A stretch of 9,072 bases of DNA, taken from assembly GCA_937905985.1 (NCBI GenBank), contig CALCWC010000120.1:1-9072 (forward strand). Reading direction: 5' to 3'. The notes below the pieces were generated by a model. That model saw only the letters and a list, made by a program, of their open reading frames with translations, was not told the origin of the DNA and did no database searches. The position numbers and the translations under genes were made by a program. Source of the stretch: an uncultured Verrucomicrobiales bacterium. GTDB taxonomy: Bacteria > Verrucomicrobiota > Verrucomicrobiia > Verrucomicrobiales > Akkermansiaceae. Below, one piece after another: positions 6,423 through 9,072 of this stretch (positions within the stretch are counted from its first letter, which is position 1; every line of letters starts with the position of its first letter).

Positions 6423-7538
6423 ATGGAAGAGATACCATACAGCCAGGTACTTGAAGATGCTGCCGCACCGCGGTATCAGCTCACGGTGGTAACCGTGTGC
6501 CGGAACGTGCTGGAAGAGCTCAAGCCGACCGTGGAATCCGTGCAGCGGCAGAAGGCCAAGGGCAACATCAGTATTGAGCACCTCATCGTTGACGGGGCCT
6601 CCACGGACGGCACGGCGGAGTGGCTGGCGGAGCAGCTGGCCGCCGGCAACATTGAACACTACGTTTCCGAGCCGGACCGCGGGATATACGATGCCATGAA
6701 CAAGGGCATCAACCTGGCGCGCGGCCAGGTGCTGGCGTTCTTGAATGCGGGTGATTGGTATTTGGATGCGGATCTCGCACCCTGCGTGCTTCCCATTTGC
6801 CGGGGGGAGGCGGAAAGCGCGGCGGCCTGCACGGACTTTGTTCCCAAGCCCGGGCAAATATGGTATGGAAAACCGCAGTACCGGCAAGTGTACTTCCGCA
6901 CACCCTGCTGCCACCAGGCATTTTTCGCCTCCAGCGCCGCCTACCGCCGCTTGGGTGGATATGATGCCTCTCATTTCACCTGCTACGCGGATGCAGATTT
7001 CATGTACCGCGTATACAGGGATTGGGGAGCGCCCCTGCTGCACATGGAACCCGTGGTCCATTTCTCAGACGGAGGGCTTTCCAACAGCAGTGGAGATCTC
7101 TTTACGCCGGAGCAAGTGGAATTGTGGTGGCGCAACCGGGATATGATCGCCACTCGCTGCATGGAGGAACGGGCATATCGGCGAGCGTTCGAATCCCTGC
7201 TGGCATACACGGCCAAAAACCTTCACGACTGGCAGCAGCGCCACAGGCGAATGATTCCGGAGCCCTTGGGCAAGCTGCGGGATCTCTGTCTCCAGTTCTC
7301 GGGGGAGGCGCACAGCATGTTTGCCAAGACAAGCCTGCTGTTTTACGGACGCCTCTATCTGCCCCACCTCACACGCCGCAGCAGGGCAAGCAGCCTGATG
7401 AACAGGTTGGCCCGCTTCTTGTCACACTCCTGCTACGTACCGGAGAACAATCCGTACAGGTGTGAATTGTACGCCCCCACCGAGCCGATATGGCGTCACC
7501 CGCTTCTGCGCCGGGTTAAGGCCATTATCGGAAAGTAG
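6423..7538 (+). CDS. Glycosyltransferase family 2, WcaA-like
   Basis: This is a GT2 enzyme of the WcaA-like group, probably adding a sugar to a lipid-linked glycan in the cytosol. The GT-A domain shows LTVVTVCRNVLEELKPTVESV (residues 20-40), HLIVDGASTDGT (53-64), SEPDRGIYDAMNKGINLARG (82-101) and FLNAGDWY (106-113). In this subgroup the last motif takes the place of the usual DXD, with Asp111. CYADADFMYR is the likely catalytic-base region. The C-terminal third is basic and amphipathic (TRRSRASSLMNRLARF), consistent with membrane association. It is intact, 371 residues, and starts at an ATG 86 bases after the acyltransferase stop. A small 5-bp stem (6390-6394 with 6404-6408) lies just before the start. 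It may be co-transcribed with the acyltransferase remnant. Donor sugar unknown. Confidence 0.92.
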   Translation: MEEIPYSQVLEDAAAPRYQLTVVTVCRNVLEELKPTVESVQRQKAKGNISIEHLIVDGASTDGTAEWLAEQLAAGNIEHYVSEPDRGIYDAMNKGINLARGQVLAFLNAGDWYLDADLAPCVLPICRGEAESAAACTDFVPKPGQIWYGKPQYRQVYFRTPCCHQAFFASSAAYRRLGGYDASHFTCYADADFMYRVYRDWGAPLLHMEPVVHFSDGGLSNSSGDLFTPEQVELWWRNRDMIATRCMEERAYRRAFESLLAYTAKNLHDWQQRHRRMIPEPLGKLRDLCLQFSGEAHSMFAKTSLLFYGRLYLPHLTRRSRASSLMNRLARFLSHSCYVPENNPYRCELYAPTEPIWRHPLLRRVKAIIGK

Positions 7539-7618
7539 GGCCCCGTGGCCAAGCAACCTGCCAATCCTTTCCCGACGGCCGGTTGAAATATGCGAACTCG
7601 CCGTCAGGGCGTAGCGCC
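7539..7618. other. Convergent intergenic spacer, weak hairpin
   Basis: Eighty bases separate the convergent GT2 and GT8 genes. GACGGC and GCCGTC can pair around a loop of about 20 bases, but no T-tract follows, so a bidirectional terminator is possible and not shown. Confidence 0.3.
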
Positions 7619-8713
7619 TCAGCTCTTCATGGCTTTCAGAATGCCAGCCAGCCCAGTAGCCCAAGTCTTGTAGCGCGCACGGCGCCCCCCCCACACCAAA
7701 TAGCGCAAGATGCTATATTTCAGAGCTCTCTTGCGCAGCCCGCCGAGCTGTTCCGAGAGCTTGCGCCCGGTATCCAGGAACAAATCCGCCCCTTGGGTGC
7801 CGCGCTGGGGCGCATAGGGCAGGTAATCCCGCCAGGCGGAGCGTTTCCAGAAATCAATGAATCTTTCCTCCCCGGCATAATGAGGCCCCAGCAGGACTTG
7901 AGGCTTCACACCGGCGAAATGAAGCACAGCAGGATTGCGGATAGCCTGCTCCAGTTCATCCGCGCTGTACAGACAGCGACCTTCATACATGGAGTCATAC
8001 GCCGCTCGATCGTACCTATTTGCGAACAAAGGAACGACACAATACCTTGCCGGCATTGCGGCAATATCCCCCCAGCAAACGGCATTCATGATATCCTGAT
8101 CGGGATAGGACAATTTTTTCGCGTCTTCACTAAGTCCTCTAGCCAAAATTTGGGAACCATATTGGTGTTCTTTCCACTTGTCCGTATCGATAAGAATGTT
8201 ACCGGAAAGGAAATACGCGCCGGGATTAGCCGCCATATCGACACCGTTTTGTCCTGCCCAATGCTGCAAGTATTCGTATCTTTCCCTGGATATGAGATTG
8301 AGTTCCTGCCTTGCAGCAAGAGTGCAACCTCCCATGTCCATTTGGAAGAGAGGGGTCAAATCATCACAGAACAGGACATCTGCATCCGAGTAGAAAACCC
8401 TTCCCAGCATATCCGGTGGAAGATACGTGTCAAACAAGAACCTCGCGAATGCCACCTTGGGATAGATGGAACGAGACTCCATCCCTTCTACGGCGTGGGA
8501 AACATCATGGTGAGTAATGGTGCAACCGTAGGGTTTCTGCAGTCCCTGCAAATACTCTCGCACTTCAGCACGAACACCATCATCCAAGATGTGTATATTA
8601 TAACGAGTTTCCTTGCGGGCTGAGGCCAAAAGACTCTCTACGCACAAAGCCAAGGGGATGGAAAAGTTGCCGTCTGCCGCAATTACAACAGTTAAGGGAA
8701 GGGGGGGCACCAT
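7619..8713 (-). CDS. Glycosyltransferase family 8 (RfaJ-like)
   Basis: This is a retaining GT8 enzyme, the family of LPS core galactosyl- and glucosyltransferases. The N-terminus LTVVIAADGNFSIPLALCVESLL (residues 7-29) forms the nucleotide-sugar pocket. YPKVAFARFLFDTYLP (84-99) and the metal-binding FYSDADVLF (Asp110, Asp112) follow. Further on are SGNILIDTDKW, YPDQDIMNAVCWGDI and LHFAGVKP, the GT8 signature blocks in order. The C-terminal tail is basic (GLRKRALKY, GGRRARYKTW), suggesting membrane attachment. I chose the ATG at 8713 because family members start just before the VVIA strand. An in-frame GTG at 8749 would add 12 residues and overlaps a palindrome. Seven C in a row sit in codons 3-5, and eight G near codon 340. 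The gene is intact, about 364 residues, and converges on the GT2 gene. Confidence 0.92.
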   Translation of the reverse strand: MVPPLPLTVVIAADGNFSIPLALCVESLLASARKETRYNIHILDDGVRAEVREYLQGLQKPYGCTITHHDVSHAVEGMESRSIYPKVAFARFLFDTYLPPDMLGRVFYSDADVLFCDDLTPLFQMDMGGCTLAARQELNLISRERYEYLQHWAGQNGVDMAANPGAYFLSGNILIDTDKWKEHQYGSQILARGLSEDAKKLSYPDQDIMNAVCWGDIAAMPARYCVVPLFANRYDRAAYDSMYEGRCLYSADELEQAIRNPAVLHFAGVKPQVLLGPHYAGEERFIDFWKRSAWRDYLPYAPQRGTQGADLFLDTGRKLSEQLGGLRKRALKYSILRYLVWGGRRARYKTWATGLAGILKAMKS

Positions 8714-8742
8714 GGCAGGAGAAAATATAAACGTGTTTTGAG

Positions 8743-8758
8743 TGTACACCGGTATACA
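8743..8758. promoter_or_regulatory. 16-bp near-palindrome upstream of GT8, possible operator
   Basis: TGTACACCGGTATACA is self-complementary except for one pair of positions (5 and 12). It lies 30 bases before the GT8 ATG and downstream of a TATAAT (8771-8776, minus strand) that has no good -35 box. This is a position where a repressor could act. No known operator is recognised. Confidence 0.35.
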
Positions 8759-8770
8759 TCATCTCACTAG

Positions 8771-8776
8771 ATTATA
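8771..8776 (-). promoter_or_regulatory. Candidate -10 box of GT8 gene
   Basis: A perfect TATAAT on the minus strand, 58 bases before the chosen ATG. There is no TTGACA-like hexamer at 16-18 bases upstream, so the promoter is either activator-dependent or a chance match in an AT-rich patch. Confidence 0.35.
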
Positions 8777-9015
8777 TAGTGTCATAAAACAGGATCTACG
8801 GAGTCTGCCGCATGCGCTGCGTTCGCCCCCTGCCCTCTCCGACGTGCTGCTGAAGCGTGGTGCGGCTGCACCTCAACAGTTTCACCGCCCAGCCCAACCC
8901 TCTATGTTGCACGGCAGCCCAAAGGGATTGGTACCCCTGTTCGACTATCCCACCAGTCACCGCGCTGCCCGCACGAGGACGGGCACCCATTGCGGAGGCC
9001 ACTTTTCCAGTGCGC
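8777..9015. other. Non-coding region, no gene recognised
   Basis: No reading frame here has family-like motifs. One minus-strand frame stays open across 8796-9068, but its N-terminal part comes only from the octamer repeat and the remainder has arginine- and alanine-rich composition typical of GC-rich non-coding DNA. No RNA gene is recognised. Confidence 0.4.
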
Positions 9016-9072
9016 TCCACTCGCCCACTCGCCCACTCGCCCACTCGCCCACTCGCCCACTCGCCCACTCGC
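9016..9072. repeat. Octanucleotide tandem repeat (CCCACTCG)n, cut by window end
   Basis: Six perfect copies of CCCACTCG (9024-9071) follow one copy with a first-base change (9016-9023), and the array continues past the window. The unit is 8 bp, not a multiple of three, so copy-number change would shift any reading frame through it. The full length is unknown. Confidence 0.93.

Noticed and set aside
7583..8623. 346-codon plus-strand frame opposite GT8
   Set aside because: Antisense shadow; the minus strand carries the complete GT8 signature.
8796..9068. Minus-strand 90-codon frame with a repeated WASGRVGE peptide
   Set aside because: The peptide repeat is only the translation of the octamer array; the rest has no motif and no ribosome binding site.
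9016..9072. Possible CRISPR array
   Set aside because: The units are 8 bp and directly adjacent, with no spacers; no cas gene is present.

Overview
The window looks like an accessory, cell-surface glycan locus of a moderately GC-rich Gram-negative-type bacterium that has been invaded by insertion sequences and is partly decayed. No marker gene fixes the taxon. A gut Verrucomicrobiota such as Akkermansia is a guess from the overall style of the proteins and promoters, held with low confidence.

Layout. (a) 1-133 is a short non-coding flank. (b) 143-1250 is an IS3-family element. Its orfA is intact and followed by a well-formed -1 frameshift signal (A7 heptamer plus an 8-bp stem). Its orfB is broken by an amber codon and, near the 3' end, by a one-base insertion. 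(c) 1283-1421 is a long imperfect inverted repeat ending in an A-tract, followed by a TTGACA promoter. (d) 1568-2736 is a CapA-type metallophosphatase gene with one internal frameshift. (e) 2733-3836, minus strand, is an intact GT-A family 2 glycosyltransferase that converges on capA; the two stop codons share one CTAG. (f) 3933-5468 is a complete ISL3-family IS with matching terminal inverted repeats and an intact 408-aa transposase, but no visible target duplication. (g) 5510-5551 holds a second A-tract/TTGACA promoter closely resembling the one at 1379-1421. It leads into a small acyltransferase-like membrane protein gene (5626-6336) interrupted by an in-frame TAA. (h) 6423-7538 is a second GT2 gene of the WcaA-like type. 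(i) 7619-8713, minus strand, is a GT8 (RfaJ-like) glycosyltransferase with mononucleotide runs near both ends. (j) 8750-9072 has no convincing gene and ends in an 8-bp tandem repeat that runs off the window.

How the parts fit. Three glycosyltransferases (two GT2, one GT8), an O-acyltransferase-like membrane protein and a CapA-like protein are the usual parts of an LPS/O-antigen, capsule or exopolysaccharide variation locus. The genes lie in mixed orientations, each apparently with its own promoter, rather than in one operon. Two of the five glycan genes and one of the two transposases carry single-site lesions, so the locus seems to be degrading or was sequenced with errors. I see no defence system, CRISPR, RNA gene or clearly new multi-gene system. 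The most unusual signals are the recurrent promoter module, the octamer array and the homopolymers in the GT8 gene.
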